Notes: a model not told the origin generated them from the sequence alone. A stretch of DNA of 64,000 nt from Trichaptum fuscoviolaceum (GCA_910574455.1 CAJSYZ010000007.1:806001-870000); one strand, 5' to 3'; positions 32,691 through 44,300 are shown, counted from the stretch's first letter. A program made the numbers and translations.

Positions 32691-35543
32691 CAGTCCTACC
32701 AGCCATTTCATTCAATGATATGCAGTAAATGCTGGATACACTAATTTATCTGATTGAATGAAGTACAGCAGTTGCAAATGGTTATAGCTCAACTGATTGA
32801 ATGAAATATAGCCTTGCTGTAGAACTTTTTTTGCATTTCATTCAGCAAATGCTGGCTGAAGCAATGAATACAAAACACAGCCTTGCTGCACTCTGATGAA
32901 GGGGATGCATACCTAGGAAATACTAGGCCTGCAATACCTATTGGGAATATACTACAGAATAATAGATAATGCTATTGTATACCCACCGCTTTTTTGGGTT
33001 AATTATAGCATTCAGGCACTGTTGATTGATAGCATGCTGTAATAAATCAGAATTTCATAATTTCCATCTATTTTGAGATATGAGGCACATCAGGGTCCAG
33101 GACCCTGAGGTCTGGCAGGCTCCAGGTCACTTGGTGCCGCTTTAGAGGAGGCCGTGGGAATAAACTCAAATTAACCTTTACAGGTGCTACAGGCCTTCTC
33201 AAATAGCACGAAAATAACCAAAAAATCAGAAAATATTCCTGGACACTGCCGCTTCGCCCTAGCGTGGGAACTAAGGTTCCGGACGACCATATTAGGGTAC
33301 CATTATGTTCTGGGCCCCACTGGGCCCTTCCTAAAGCGGTAAAAATCATCATAAAATAGATAATTATATTCATTTGCACCTGCATATATGCAGGCTTCCC
33401 CTGGGCTTACCAGCAGCAGATAAAATATGCTAAAATCGGATTATATTAGTAGAAGCATACTTAAGATGAATTGAATGGCTATATATGGTATTTTTAGCTG
33501 GAAACATGTGTAGAACATCAAAACATGTTCTATTTTTATTGCTCAACCTATGAGGCCCATTACACCACATTGGGGTATCACCGGAATGTAAATCTTGATG
33601 GGAATACATTGGGACGTACTATATGAGCTGAAACGGGCTCTAACGACGCCAAAGTATGCATTTCTCGTTTTGCTACATAATATTCTTTTATTTTAATGTT
33701 ATTTATGTTACTGCACTTCTACTGCACGTAAAGGCACGTATAAATAGCCGAAACGGTAGAGAATGAAGAGGAGAACAATAATATGAGCTTAAAATAGGCC
33801 ACACGCGCTAAATATACCTCTAGCACACTAACTTGTTTTGGAGTGCATGCAATTATTGTTTATCTCTCATATACATATCTGTATACAGTTCACATACTCT
33901 GATAGCTTTAAGTAACTCTCTGTATACGCCTCTCACGTTGTGCGAAGTTTCACGACAATCGGAGCTCGTTTCAAATTGATATAAGGCATACAATTTTGAA
34001 ATGTAATGGCTAATTGTAATTTATCCAGAGGGTTACGGGTCAGGACATAGTGCCAAACATTCACAATAAGTATTCTAAACATAATACAAATGTATGCTTG
34101 GGGTACAGATGGAATCTGTAAGTTATATATAACATTGTAGGATGAGATGCTATATGTGATATCAGAATGTGCATGTCGTGTCATAAACACATATAACTTA
34201 CAGATTCCATCTGTACCCCAAGCATACATTTGTATTATGTTTAGAATACTTATTGTGAATGTTTGGCACTATGTGCCTGACCCGTAACCCTCTGGATAAA
34301 TTACAATTAGCCATTACATTTCAAAATTGTATGCCTTATATCAATTTGAAACGAGCTCCGATTGTCGTGAAACTTCGCACAACGTGAGAGGCGTATACAG
34401 AGAGTTACTTAAAGCTATCAGAGTATGTGAACTGTATACAGATATGTATATGAGAGATAAACAATAATTGCATGCACTCCAAAACAAGTTAGTGTGCTAG
34501 AGGTATATTTAGCGCGTGTGTGCCTATTTTAAGCTCATATTATTGTTCTCCTCTTCATTCTCTACCGTTTCGGCTATTTATACGTGCCTTTACGTGCAGT
34601 AGAAGTGCAGTAACATAAATAACATTAAAATAAAAGAATATTATGTAGCAAAACGAGAAATGCATACTTTGGCGTCGTTAGAGCCCGTTTCAGCTCATAT
34701 AGTACGTCCCAATGTATTCCCATCAAGATTTACATTCCGGTGATACCCCAATGTGGTGTAATGGGCCTCATAGGTTGAGCAATAAAAATAGAACATGTTT
34801 TGATGTTCTACACATGTTTCCAGCTAAAAATACCATATATAGCCATTCAATTCATCTTAAGTATGCTTCTACTAATATAATCCGATTTTAGCATATTTTA
34901 TCTGCTGCTGGTAAGCCCAGGGGAAGCCTGCATATATGCAGGTGCAAATGAATATAATTATCTATTTTATGATGATTTTTACCGCTTTAGGAAGGGCCCA
35001 GTGGGGCCCAGAACATAATGGTACCCTAATATGGTCGTCCGGAACCTTAGTTCCCACGCTAGGGCGAAGCGGCAGTGTCCAGGAATATTTTCTGATTTTT
35101 TGGTTATTTTCGTGCTATTTGAGAAGGCCTGTAGCACCTGTAAAGGTTAATTTGAGTTTATTCCCACGGCCTCCTCTAAAGCGGCACCAAGTGACCTGGA
35201 GCCTGCCAGACCTCAGGGTCCTGGACCCTGATGTGCCTCATATCTCAAAATAGATGGAAATTATGAAATTCTGATTTATTACAGCATGCTATCAATCAAC
35301 AGTGCCTGAATGCTATAATTAACCCAAAAAAGCGGTGGGTATACAATAGCATTATCTATTATTCTGTAGTATATTCCCAATAGGTATTGCAGGCCTAGTA
35401 TTTCCTAGGTATGCATCCCCTTCATCAGAGTGCAGCAAGGCTGCCCCAGCCTGCCCTTCATCAACCAGCATTTGCTGAGGGAAATGCAAAAAAGGTTTTA
35501 CAGTAAGGCTATATTTCATTCAATCAGAAGGCTGGCAGCAGTG
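32691..35543 (+). mobile_element. Giant-palindrome element, copy C
   Basis: A 2853-bp insertion flanked by CCTTGCT (32,684-32,690 and 35,544-35,550). Ends are CAGTCCTACCAGC on the left and the complement of CACTGCTGCCAGC on the right. Arms look identical from about 32,880 / 35,445 inward to a single-copy spacer near 34,115, but the outermost about 190 and 100 bp are diverged and differ in length. The core shares landmarks with copies A and B: TACCCACCGCTTTTTT border, CAGGGTCCAGGACCCTGAGGT palindrome, GCCGCTTTAG, GCATATATGCAGGCTTCCCC. It splits a reading frame that is otherwise intact. Confidence 0.9.
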
Positions 35544-36839
35544 CCTTGCTTTCGTAGATTTGTCGAATCCATACTTCGATCCAATCGTTTACGGTGCCCC
35601 TCGAATGCAGCCATACGTTGCTGGCGAAAGGGCGCTACAGTTGGTTCCAATTCCTTCTGTAAGTCCTTGGACGCAAGCATATCGCTGCCTTGGAAAACAG
35701 CAATTGCCTCTTGAAGTTTGACATCGATATTTTTGCTGTTCACCTCCCGTGCCGATAGGTCGCGTTTCACCAATATCAGTAAACGGTTCAAATCAATCGC
35801 CCCCACAGATGGCCATCGATCATACCCATCCGGATAGATATCCTCGTTGCTGGTAAAAATAATACACGCTTTTTGCGCCGGCGTCTGGTAATCGTGTGAT
35901 CCTCCTGCCCGTCCTCCTTCCCTCTCGTGCAGTTCAATGCGGTTGCGGAACACGTGAATCATCTCGTCCAGAAGTTCGATGTGGTTCCTATACGCAACGT
36001 AATGGGCTAGGAACAAGGGGATGAAGAAATAGAATATCCCAGACTTAAATATGGGAAGCTCGAGTTTGTTGTCAGTGTAATTCAGACAGTACTTCTGCTC
36101 TCGCAGACTGGGCAGAGGTCCTCTTTCTCGAAAGCGCGTTCTTTCGTCCATCGGATATAGACTTTCTCCCAATGGGGACCTCGATTGAATCAGACGGAGA
36201 GAATTTCCTTCGCCATGAAGAGTTTTAAGATAGTTCACAAAAATATGTTTCATCTGAAGGTTGAAGCTCATCCATTCTATCTTTCGCTGGCCTCGGAACT
36301 GAAGGCAAGCTTCCCTCTCAGACTTCTCAAAGGGAAGGAGGAAAAACGAGCCGTGAATAACATAGCGTTGAAGGTCCTCCAGGAAAGACCTCAAGGTCAC
36401 CCCATCCTTCGCCACTTGATTCTAGATGAAGACTGTCAGACGTTTAGAATCAATGTTAAGAAGTATGACCATTACATACCCCATCAACACTTTCACATAA
36501 TAGATCGACAGTTTCAAAAACCTCTTCGACGAGCTTCTCCTGTTTACTGAAGGATTCGCTAAGTCTCGTGAGTTCTTGAAACTTTGCATGGTATGCCTTC
36601 TTCATTTCCGTCACCTCGTTTCTCAGAGCGGCTACCTCTGCACGAAGATCCTCGTCTTCCGTCTGCACGACTGATGCATCCTGTCCTGTCTCTTGCCCTC
36701 CTTGCTCTCCCGTCCTAGCAGGATCCAATACACTTAAATCACAACTATTTTGCATGGCCTCGTCGTGTTCATTCGTTCCGGAAGATAGACACCTGTGTAT
36801 ATCCTTTTGCCGAATTATATCTTGTTTAAGAGTTGCCAT
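35544..36839 (-). pseudogene. Interrupted host gene, 5' part
   Basis: Start at 36,839 (MATLKQDIIRQKDIHRC). Exon 1 contains a coiled coil (LRAEVAALRNEVTEMKKAYH, then LTRLSESFSKQEKLVEEVF). A phase-0 intron with GTATGT and TCTAG borders joins SVDG to NQVAKDGVTLRSFLEDLQRY. Exon 2 includes a hydrophobic patch (SGIFYFFIPLFLAHYVAY) and a charged helix (LLDEMIHVFRNRIELHERE), then runs to STNLRKQG, where palindrome C enters. The full product would be about 630 residues. I recognise no catalytic motif. The hydrophobic patch with flanking helices could be membrane-associated or a buried core; not decided. Confidence 0.65.
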
Positions 36840-36887
36840 AGCGATAAAGGCTTATAATTTGCGCTAATAAGCAATTATCCATAGATA

Positions 36888-37622
36888 TCAATTGAGATAA
36901 GTTAATACCTGAAGGAGCCGACTTTGACTCGTTGATCTCAGCTTTACCCCCCAGACAGGTTCCTTTCTTGGGCCTTCCACATTATCAAGAGTATATTCCA
37001 CCGGACCATTTTGCGCCTCCATCGCCTTACCCCTCGGGCTGTCTAAGAGACTCATAGACTGAGCTTGCCCTCCCCCGGCGCTGTCAGATCGTTGACTTGG
37101 AGGAGCCGAGTGGGATGGCGTCAAGTCCTTCCTATAAGAAGTTCGCCGCGATGTTGGTTGGTGTCGATGCAATTGGTCCCACTGATTCAGCGACTTTGAG
37201 ATACTACTGCTGCGAGTACAATGCGTGGCATCATGCTGTTTCTGGAATTGCATGATGTTGTTTGGAACCTCGGAAGACCTCAGGCTACGTCTCGGGCTGC
37301 GAGTACGTCTGGAGTCAACCCGCGTGGGTCTACCTCGGTCCTGTGCCAGTGTAGTATGAGTAGTATGGTACTGGTGCGAGCAACCTGGGTTGTCCGAGAC
37401 TTCTTGTTGTTCTTCAAGTTCTTGACCTAACTCCTGATACCGGTGTGCTTGAGTGCCAGCTGCCAGAGACGACGATACAGGTGTGACACTGTTAGTAGTA
37501 AGGCCGCAGCGCCAGACACAATGACCACAACTGCAGGTGGGACTCAGGCTCCTGGATCGCGTCGTCAGGAGCCAGTCACAGCGGTGGCGAGAGCCTGAGG
37601 GTTCGAAGTTCGAGTTGAACAT
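36888..37622 (-). CDS. Hypothetical Ser/Arg-rich open frame
   Basis: A 244-codon frame directly upstream of the interrupted gene, ending after a CTTCAG/GTATTAAC sequence that looks like a splice donor. Rich in Ser, Arg, Gln and Thr, with short repeats of polar residues and no domain. A phase-0 donor there does not join the next exon (MATLKQ frame) in phase, so it is either a separate gene, a 5' exon using another acceptor, or non-coding. The upstream end runs into TAG-triplet repeat DNA. Confidence 0.25.
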   Translation of the reverse strand: MFNSNFEPSGSRHRCDWLLTTRSRSLSPTCSCGHCVWRCGLTTNSVTPVSSSLAAGTQAHRYQELGQELEEQQEVSDNPGCSHQYHTTHTTLAQDRGRPTRVDSRRTRSPRRSLRSSEVPNNIMQFQKQHDATHCTRSSSISKSLNQWDQLHRHQPTSRRTSYRKDLTPSHSAPPSQRSDSAGGGQAQSMSLLDSPRGKAMEAQNGPVEYTLDNVEGPRKEPVWGVKLRSTSQSRLLQVLTYLN

Positions 37623-37960
37623 TTCAGGCAGCAGAGTTGCAGATTTAGAAGTAGTACTACTAGTAGTAGTAGTAGTAGTACTAGTGTCAGCCTCAGGCTG
37701 AGTGTCCTCTTCTTGAAGCGAGTAGTAGTACTACGTAGAGTACTCACTGGCAGGCTACTACTATCTGAGTGGTGGCGTGCCAGTGACTCAGTTTGAAACT
37801 GCTACTAAGAATAGTAGTGCTACTACAAGAGTCGTTCAGGCTCAATACTCAAGTTCGCAACAGATATTCCATTAGTACTAGCGTACAACAACACACAACA
37901 AAAGCAGAAAAGCATGAAACTAGTAAGAATAGTAGTGGAGGAATGCGGAAGAAAGACAGA
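37623..37960. repeat. Short-word repeat cluster 1
   Basis: Spacer made of TAGTAGTAGTAGTA / TAGTACTA runs, CAGCCTCAGGCTGAGTG, CACTGGCAGG and GCCAGTGACTC words. The same vocabulary recurs in five or more later spacers. Confidence 0.7.
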
Positions 37961-37989
37961 TTAACAAAGTAAAGATACATTGTTCAGAG

Positions 37990-40900
37990 TCAGTCCTTGC
38001 GTGTCGTTGGTACAACGATCGGCGGAAATTTGGCATAGGTAAGCATCTCATCAATAGCGAATGCTGGGAGCGCGTAGGTGAAATCGCCGTTGTCAGCACC
38101 TGTGCTAACTTGAAGACCCTTGACACAAGTTTCGGTAATTATTCCGCCCCATTTGCCGTCCAAGGTAGCAATCAGAGAACCAGAATCACCACTTTTTGCG
38201 AAACAGTAGTCGTATTTTGAAGGTATATTCCAGACAAGGCGTGCAGCTCCTTTTTTCAACTTTGCCAGTGGCGGATTCGTCGGGTTGCCGCCGAGTGTCC
38301 TATTTATGACTGCGTAGATCGCAGACTCCATCGGGTTCGCATATCCAACTGTTACACCAGTGGTAGCACCAGCCTTTAACACCGCAATCTCATGATTGAA
38401 TTGATCCGACCTTTCGATATACCCTGACTTGATTTCGAGACGTTCATTCGTAGGGTACGGAACCTTTGCTTTTCCATAGGCCGACCGAATACACTCGATG
38501 TTGGTCTCAGGATGCTGCCCGAAGTGAATGACATTACACTGAAAGTTCGTTTCGTTGACTTTCTTGTCGAACAGCTGCACGAGGGCAAACTCAGAATTGA
38601 AACCGAATTCATGCCCAATCTCGGCACAGGTCTGCGAGCCTGAATGCGAATAGCCAACATAGCCAATGGTCCCAGCGCGAGTCCCATTAGGTTCGAGTAG
38701 GTTGAAATTTTCGTAAACCTTCCGATGGATTTCGCGATAGTCCCCCATTGCTTTAGTGGTAGATTTGGAGAGCGCAGAGGCTATTTCGATTTCTTGGGAA
38801 ATGTTGATTGTCATTCCACCATAAGGAGCATACTTAGCGCTTGGGACTGCGATGCTTCCGCTACCATCTGCTTGTAAATCCTTCGAGATCAATTCCAGTT
38901 TGTCAAGTCGTTCTTTGCATCTCTGCCTTTGTCTTCCAAGCTCATTTAACGCTCGACAGAATTTGTTGTCGATAAAGGAACGGTAGGCATCAGGTAGAAT
39001 ATGGACTAGATATAGTTCACGCTTGTCCTCGACGTCTGATACACGCTGGTCCTCGTCAGCTGGGTTTTCAACGGCGTCCACTAGTTTGTTGATGGTAGTT
39101 TCACTAGAGGCGGAAAATATAGCATGTCCGTTAATCAAACTGAACAGTTTATCCAACCCCTGAAATTTGATGATGGGACCCCATGTACTGAAAGTGTCCT
39201 GACCACTAACTCCTATGCTTGTTCCTCGAAGGGTTGAAGTGTATGCCTCTAGAGACTTAATTATAGATTCAGGAGATCTGGGTTCACTGAAGTCTCCGGC
39301 CAAAATTTTATCAGGCGGAAGGTCAAGAGCCGTGCTGTCCGGAATTATGGTATCAGGTGCCAGTGGTCAAAAACAAGGTAAGGAAACGTTCTCTGTCGGG
39401 TCCTTGGTTTCTTGGCCGAGACTTCCGAACCCAGACGCGGGAGCGGCAAGGCCATCGACTACATGTGATTGTCCAGGTGCTGGTACGGGGCCAGGTAGTT
39501 GTTCGTGTTCGAGAGGTTTTCCGTCGTCCAGGGGATTAGGGGTTGGTACCACTCCACTTGCGGGACAGGACTGAGGAATGGCCTCGCGAAATTCTACCTC
39601 GAACCGCCCTGATAATGTCCAGCGCTTGCGAATGGAGCTTCTAATCGCGTCGGCGCATTCACAATAAACATCACCAACAGGCCTCTCGTAGTCGGAGGGC
39701 ATAAGCACCTCCAACTCGGACGGTATTACTCCAATCCACACGACAACAGGATCTGACCTCCCGTCTTCCCCCTTCCCGTCTTTATGATATCCAATCTTGC
39801 ATATATCTATGCATGTCACGGTATGCCTGACGTGAAAGCGATCAAAAGCGTCTTCAAATATAGGTAGCAAAACGGGCCATTGCCCGATCAGAGGGCAGTT
39901 GTTGTCAAGGACGTTTATGTGCTTCATCGCTTTCTCGCGCTTATGCGGTCCCGGAATGTTCCCCTGGCGTCCCACAAAAAATCCACTACGCCCGACAGGA
40001 ACAGCGTTGGTCGGACATCCCCAGTAATAATTGAGATGATCCTTCAGATCCCAAATCCTCCGAGTCTTCACAGGTTTTTTCGCTTCCAATGATATGATAT
40101 TAGAACTGTCTGTGAGAAGGGTCGTATCCGGGATTGTCTTCTGTGTCACTGCCAGTGGCGGCGGTAGAGGTACCGGCCATACACCATGTACTGGGGGTCC
40201 ATTGAACGTCTAATGGAGGCAGAAGGGGAAACGGTAACAAATCAGCATGGCTGGGGAAAAAGCAAATGACATAGCACGACATACATCTACGATGTCACCA
40301 ATCTTCGACAATTGCGTTTCGCGAACTGGCGCGGCCACCGCAGTATCGGTAGCCTGAGAGTCTTCCTTGCTTGTAGCGATACCGGAACTCAGGCTGAGTT
40401 GTTTCACTCCCGAGGACGTCTCTTGTGTCACTCGTGGCGGCAACTTCTGCTTACTGTCTACTGGAGGCGCATTGGACGTCTTTAGATGAGACGATGAGAA
40501 TTCATTATGCATGATAACAAACAAAAGTAGCACGACATACGTTTACGCTGTCATCAATCTTTGACAATTGCGTTTCGCGAACTGGCGAGACAACCGCAGC
40601 ATCGGCAGAATCCTGCTTGCCAGTGAGATAGAGATGGAACAGGGAGAATGAGAACAGGACATACTCGGTTGTTAACTTTTTTGCCATCGTAAACAAACGT
40701 TATCTTGATGTCAGGCAGTGTTGAAACAAGTAAGAAGGGGGAACACATCAACATCATGGCAGATTAAAAGAAATATCAAGACATTTTACTTCAAGTTCAG
40801 CGTTTGAATTGTTGTTGCTACTAGTCGGTAAGTTTGGCTGCATCAATTGTTGGATGAAGTCTCTCTTGTCAGGAGTAAGGTTGGAAAGCTTGAGCAGAAG

Positions 40901-41174
40901 CGAAAGGCAGAATGTCAGTATAACTTAGTAAGAGGCCACCAAACAATTCTTGTGGCATAGTACAAAACACACATTGTATATTAGTTTGTAAATTTCCGAC
41001 TGCCATCCTGCCAGTGAGTGGGAGTCAGCCTGTGCGCCGTCACTGCCAGTGGCATCGCGTCGGAGTGGTACTATCTTTGCCTTCGAGTTGAGAGCAACAG
41101 GTAAATACGGATAGCAATATATGAACTTTGAAAGAAGGGCATACATCAAATTCAAGTTGCACGACATCCGACAT
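37990..41174 (-). CDS. PA-clan serine-protease-fold gene A
   Basis: A multi-exon model: first exon near 41,174 (MSDVVQLEFD), small 5' exons to about 40,200 including two similar ones (APVRETQLSKIGDIVDVCRA and SPVRETQLSKIDDSVNVCRA), a domain at 40,149-39,585 (CPLIGQWPVLLPIFEDAFDR, DPVVVWIGVIPSELEVLMPS), then the protease-like half at about 39,330-37,990. That half has NGHAIFS (His position), SEFALVQLF (acidic position, Glu where the paralogue has Asp), VLKAGATTGVTVGYANPM and the serine box AKSGDSGSLIA with GKWGGIITE. This matches a basidiomycete family pairing a WIGV domain with a trypsin-like domain. Function unknown; proteolysis needs the acidic residue, so activity is uncertain. Exon borders near 39,360 are not settled. 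Confidence 0.65.
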
Positions 41175-41723
41175 TGTTACCAACTGATAGTGGGAAGCCT
41201 GAGAGGGTGGGGGTGCCAGTGGAAGACACTGGCGGCGCTCTTATATTAGTAGTGTTCAAGTTGCCACGCCGGCACTCAGTGGCAGCCTGAGCCTCAGAGG
41301 CTGGGAGTGCCTGGGAGTGCCAGTGACAACTCGGAGTCCAGTGACTCCGACTCCGAGTCGGAGTTGCGACTCCGGGTCGAAGATAGCACTGGCAATCACT
41401 CAGGAGGCTGTGATACTACTTAGGCTGAGTACGATTTAGATGCCTTCAAGTTCACGTTATAAGTCACTATGCCCAATCTGACTTTACGTTCAACAATTGG
41501 AGCTCTACTTGAACTAGAACTTTACCCATTTCAAGGTTTGATCTGCAAGATTGAAGTTGTAACAGCTTTGGAACATCATGATATTTTTGTATCACAATTT
41601 GCAACTACTAAGTAAGGGCACGCAATAAAACCAACAAAACCAGTATGCTAGTGGAGAGATGGACAAGTGAAGGGGAAAAAATAGATAGGCAACGTCGATT
41701 CGGACTTGCTCTCGCTGTCAACT
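41175..41723. repeat. Short-word repeat cluster 2
   Basis: Spacer between the two protease genes. Its first half (to about 41,460) is dense in GTGCCAGTGG, GCCACGCCGGCACTCAGTGG, CCTGAGCCTCAGAGGCTGGG and GACTCCGAGTCGGAGTTG words and TTCAAGTT boxes; its second half is plain AT-rich sequence. Confidence 0.65.
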
Positions 41724-44055
41724 TCAAGGCTGCGGGTCCAAGTCCGGGTCAGTGTCAGCCTGAGCCTGAGGTATTATAATTCTGGGGAATTCAGCCTCAT
41801 TATAGAGTTGCTCGAGGATTGCGAAAGCAGGGATTGTATATGTTATGTCGAGTCGATCTTCATCAACCCCGACCCCAGATGCGACGAGACCTCCCCACCG
41901 TCCTCGTAAGTCAGCGACAACAGCTCCAGAATCACCTGCTGTCGAGAAGACGTCCGATAGCGGCGAATACACAGTCCAGTACAGGTGTTGGTCATACGTG
42001 AGAATGTATGTGGGACGGTTGTTGCGATAGCACACATTGACGCGGACGAAGGAGATTGCCTCCATAGGGTTGGCCATGCCGACTGTCACACCGGTGGAAG
42101 CACCAGCTTTTATAACTGGGATCGAAACATTCATCTCAGCGCTTGGGATGATATCGGCCCTGATAGGCAACGAGTTATTTTCGGGATATAACTCATGTTG
42201 CTCATTGAAAAATGTTCGTATCCTGTTCAAAATAGTGTTGTCCTGCGCGTAGATACCGAAGTTCAAAACGTTATAGTATGGGACCACTGTGTTAGCCATT
42301 ACGGTATGGCACAGCTGGACGACAGCAATATCGCGGTCGTACATGCTTCGGTAGTTCTCGCGCCTTGGTGAAGGCGAATAGACTACTGCGCCGATGACCA
42401 GGGTGTTTGAGTTGTCACTAGTATCCGCATGCCATGTCTGAAGCTGAGTTTTGAAGTTGTTCAGTTCGCTCGTTACTTGTTGCACGTCTGCTATAGCCTG
42501 TACGTAGTCAACCCGGGTCTGTGCATGGCGTAACAATTTCTCTAGAAGTTCCTCCTCCACCGAACTCAGGTACGATTTGTAAACATAATCGTAGTGGATC
42601 GTAGGTGCAATTTGCACGCGTTTCAAGTTGTAGGCGGTGGCGTTCTCGACTCTATTGTCGATATGTGAGATGGTGTCTGGAAGCAATACATGACGACACG
42701 TTATGAAGTGCGATAGAAGCCTGGCTTCCTGTCCTTCCGACTGAACTGGAATCTGCACAACAAGTCCCAGAGTTCCGTACGATTGCTTTCCTCGGGGGCT
42801 GACAGCAACGCCTGGTTGCACCGATATAGCGTGTGAGACAGTGGTCTGGACCTTGTGCAACATCCGTTGCATGAATGATCCCAGATCAGATTGTGAGGGG
42901 TCAGGAACGGGTGGCAGCATGAGGACGAGCTGACCCCAAACTTCGTCATCCACTTCCCTGAGAGGTGCAGCGTTCGGTTGAGGTTCGGGATTCGGTCGTT
43001 CAACATCAGGTACAGGGACATACGTCTCAGGTGGGATTTGGTTTATAGCCATATAGACCAGGGGGTCTGCATCATGATCAGCTTGTTCGTCGGTGTCGAC
43101 AAGACGAAATTCTATGGCCTCGCGAAATTCTACCTCGAACCGCCCTGATAACTTGAATGTCCAGCGCTTGCGAATGGAGCTTCTAATCGCGTCGGCGCAT
43201 TCACAATAAACATCACCAACAGGCCTCTCGTAGTCGGAGGGCATAAGCACCTCCAACTCGGACGGTATTACTCCAATCCACACGACAACAGGATCTGACC
43301 TCCCGTCTTCCCCCTTCCCGTCTTTATGATATCCAATCTTGCATATATCTATGCATGTCACGGTATGCCTGACGTGAAAGCGATCAAAAGTGTCTTCAAA
43401 TATAGGTAGCAAAACGGGCCATTGCCCGATCAGAGGGCAGTCGTTGTCGAGGACGTTCAAGAACTTTTCTTTTCCCCGATGTTGATGGTCCTCTTTTCGC
43501 CGCCGATCATGGTTCGATCTGCCAACTAGAGGAGGGTTGGACCAAATCCCGATATAATACTGACAGGTATAAAAACTCGACTCGGAGTTCAGTGTCGCCA
43601 CTGGCCTTCTAAATGGCTAATTGAGGTAAATGGGGGATCGGTGACATTCAGCATGGTGAAAATTTCAATTAAACAGCAGTACATAGTACCTGAGCCCGGC
43701 CCACCGGCGATGACTTCAAGTCCAAGTTGGATGTGAGATAACAAATTTGAAATTGTAGTATAAGACGCCAAGACATAACTCACTTCCAAATTCAAAGAGC
43801 TGCCACTTGGCAGGCTGGCATTGACTTGCTGTGCCAGTGAGCCGCCGGGACGACTCGGACGCTTCATCCGGTCTCGGTTGCCCGGATTCATCGTATTGTG
43901 AATAAAAGCTGCAAGAGACAGTCAGTAATAATAAGGGGAATGGGAGAGCAGACAATAGTTGAATGCGGGAAGGATAGTGACACGGGAGGAAAGGACATAC
44001 TACTTTTCAGATGAATGAGCGAGGACGAGGAGGGCAAAGGGCGAGGACCTGGCAT
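41724..44055 (-). CDS. PA-clan serine-protease-fold gene B
   Basis: Paralogue of gene A. Proposed start at 44,055 (MPGPRPLPSSSSLIHLK), one small exon (about 43,900-43,785, YDESGQPRPDEASESS), then a long exon from about 43,580 to the stop at 41,724. The first domain (43,455-43,112) is nearly base-for-base gene A: CPLIGQWPVLLPIFEDTFDR, VVVWIGVIPSELEVLMPSDY. A Pro-rich linker follows. The protease half has all three catalytic positions: FITCRHVLLPD (His), YDRDIAVVQLCH (Asp) and STAGDSGAVVADLRGRWGGL (Ser), plus VIKAGASTGVTVGMANPME. Predicted to adopt a chymotrypsin-like fold and, unlike gene A, to be catalytically competent. No signal peptide is evident, so probably intracellular. Confidence 0.72.
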
Positions 44056-44059
44056 TGAA

Positions 44060-44300
44060 GCTTCTTCAAGTCATACTTTATAGAGTAGTTGCAGCCTGAG
44101 TGGCTGCGGTACTAGTATTAGCTATTTTCGTAACGTACCCAGACCAGGCTACTACTAGTAGGCTGAGTAAGTAGTATGTCTGCGTGTAGTAGACACGCCG
44201 CCACAGCACTGCCAGTGAGACATATAAGGAAAGTCGCCTGGCCTTCAAGTCATCCACACACCCAAAGCACAACCGGGCCAGCACTTACTCAGAACGTTCT
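44060..44300. repeat. Short-word repeat cluster 3
   Basis: GCAGCCTGAGTGGCTGCGG, CTACTACTAGTAGGCTGAGTAAGTAGTA, ACTGCCAGTGAG and TTCAAGTCAT words between protease gene B and the LINE fragment. Confidence 0.6.
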
